The notes beneath the pieces were generated by a model. The model was given only the letters and a program-made list of their open reading frames with translations, did no database searches and had not been told where the DNA came from. From Rickettsiales bacterium (GTDB taxonomy: Bacteria; Pseudomonadota; Alphaproteobacteria; Methylaequorales; Methylaequoraceae), in contig PALK01000050.1 of NCBI GenBank assembly GCA_002710765.1, positions 1-7,109 of the forward strand: DNA of 7,109 nt, read 5' to 3'. Shown here one piece after another: positions 6,694 through 7,109 of this stretch (the stretch's first letter is position 1; each line of letters begins with the position of its first letter). Position numbers and translations under genes: made by a program.

Positions 6694-6728
6694 AAAAAGA
6701 GCCTAGGCATGTTGTCTGGGCTTTTTTT
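6694..6728. terminator. Bidirectional intrinsic terminator between amtB and the minus-strand gene
   Basis: The 9-bp stem pairs AGCCTAGGC (6700-6708) with GTCTGGGCT (6714-6722) around the loop ATGTT, with two G-T wobbles. It is followed by T's to 6728 and preceded by A's from 6694, so it has a T-tract on either strand. It ends amtB transcription 29 nt after the stop. In the other direction it lies immediately after the minus-strand TAA (6727-6729), which overlaps the T-tract. Confidence 0.9.
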
Positions 6729-7109
6729 ATGAACTTTCTTTTTTCCAACATCTAAGTAATAAAATCATAACTATAAAAATAATTAATAACGAATTGAATA
6801 ATTTTTTATTTGTTAAACTTTCAATAACAAAGTTATTATTCCTTAAAAAATATAAGAAATTATCTTTTTTTGCATTTGAATCCAGTTCTTCTATTTCCTT
6901 GAATTTAGGCATTTTATTGTCTTCTAGCCATATAGCTTTAGAGAAATAATTTGATAGATTATTAACCTTAATAATTTTATCAGTAAGGTTTAAATTTTGA
7001 AGTTCAATGTTCTCAGTTCCCAGAGTATGTATCCCTAAATCAATATTTCCATCTGTAACTAGATAAAAACCAGGCACTTTAATACTAAATTGAGCTTTGT
7101 AAGTTAGCT
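6727..7109 (-). CDS. C-terminal end of a large membrane-anchored protein, 5' part outside the window
   Basis: The frame is open from the TAA at 6727-6729 to the window edge, giving 126 visible residues. An internal GTG at 7077 is not the real start, because the frame continues upstream as LTYKAQFSIK. The visible part begins with a beta-rich stretch (IKVPGFYLVTDG) and continues through LNLTDKIIKVNNLSNYFSKAIWL. It ends in one transmembrane helix (LFNSLLIIFIVMILLL) with a short KKESS tail. The pattern PGxYxxxDG ... L..L....GG/S ... TM ... xRREG resembles the C-terminus of the roughly 700-residue alphaproteobacterial membrane protein (glutamine-amidotransferase-like fold) encoded beside MoxR, DUF58 and DUF4159 genes. 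That match is from memory and needs the missing N-terminal part. The topology would be a large periplasmic domain anchored by its C-terminal helix. Its transcript ends at the shared terminator. Confidence 0.6.
   Translation of the reverse strand, partial: LTYKAQFSIKVPGFYLVTDGNIDLGIHTLGTENIELQNLNLTDKIIKVNNLSNYFSKAIWLEDNKMPKFKEIEELDSNAKKDNFLYFLRNNNFVIESLTNKKLFNSLLIIFIVMILLLRCWKKESS

Overview
The window is very AT-rich, with long A and T runs even inside genes. Its gene families are typical of Alphaproteobacteria: a Uup-type ABC-F protein, an HpnL-like flippase-family protein, an Amt ammonium transporter, and the tail of what looks like a large membrane protein from the MoxR/DUF58 neighbourhood. 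Tight packing, short gaps, overlapping genes and few visible Shine-Dalgarno sites suggest a streamlined, probably aquatic alphaproteobacterium. A well-matched sigma-54 promoter before the ammonium transporter argues against canonical SAR11, which as I recall lacks RpoN. These taxonomic statements are inference; no marker gene is present.

Positions 2-1388 hold the 3' part of uup, cut by the window edge. Its last part, the C-terminal coiled coil, lies in a different frame after a run of ten A's, so the gene is frameshifted here. Positions 1389-1452 are a short AT-only gap with an inverted repeat. Positions 1453-4440 are a tight three-gene set on the plus strand: a GT4 glycosyltransferase, a PIG-L/LmbE-type de-N-acetylase overlapping it by an ATGA junction, and an eight-or-so-helix UPF0104/HpnL-like membrane protein overlapping the second gene by 14 nt. 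The logical reading is that a sugar (perhaps an N-acetylhexosamine) is placed on a lipid, deacetylated, and the product moved or exported. This is the most interesting unit in the window.

Positions 4426-5154 hold a minus-strand gene for a protein of unknown function with GDxxDFxK and FLDPDNGL motifs. It meets the flippase-like gene tail to tail with a 15-nt overlap. It has its own sigma-70-like promoter in the 176-bp divergent region 5155-5330. That region also carries the sigma-54 promoter and the only clear Shine-Dalgarno site of the window, both serving amt (5331-6671). A bidirectional hairpin terminator (6694-6728) separates amt from the minus-strand 3' end of a membrane protein that runs out of the window at 7109.

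No RNA genes, CRISPR arrays, insertion sequences or attachment sites were seen.
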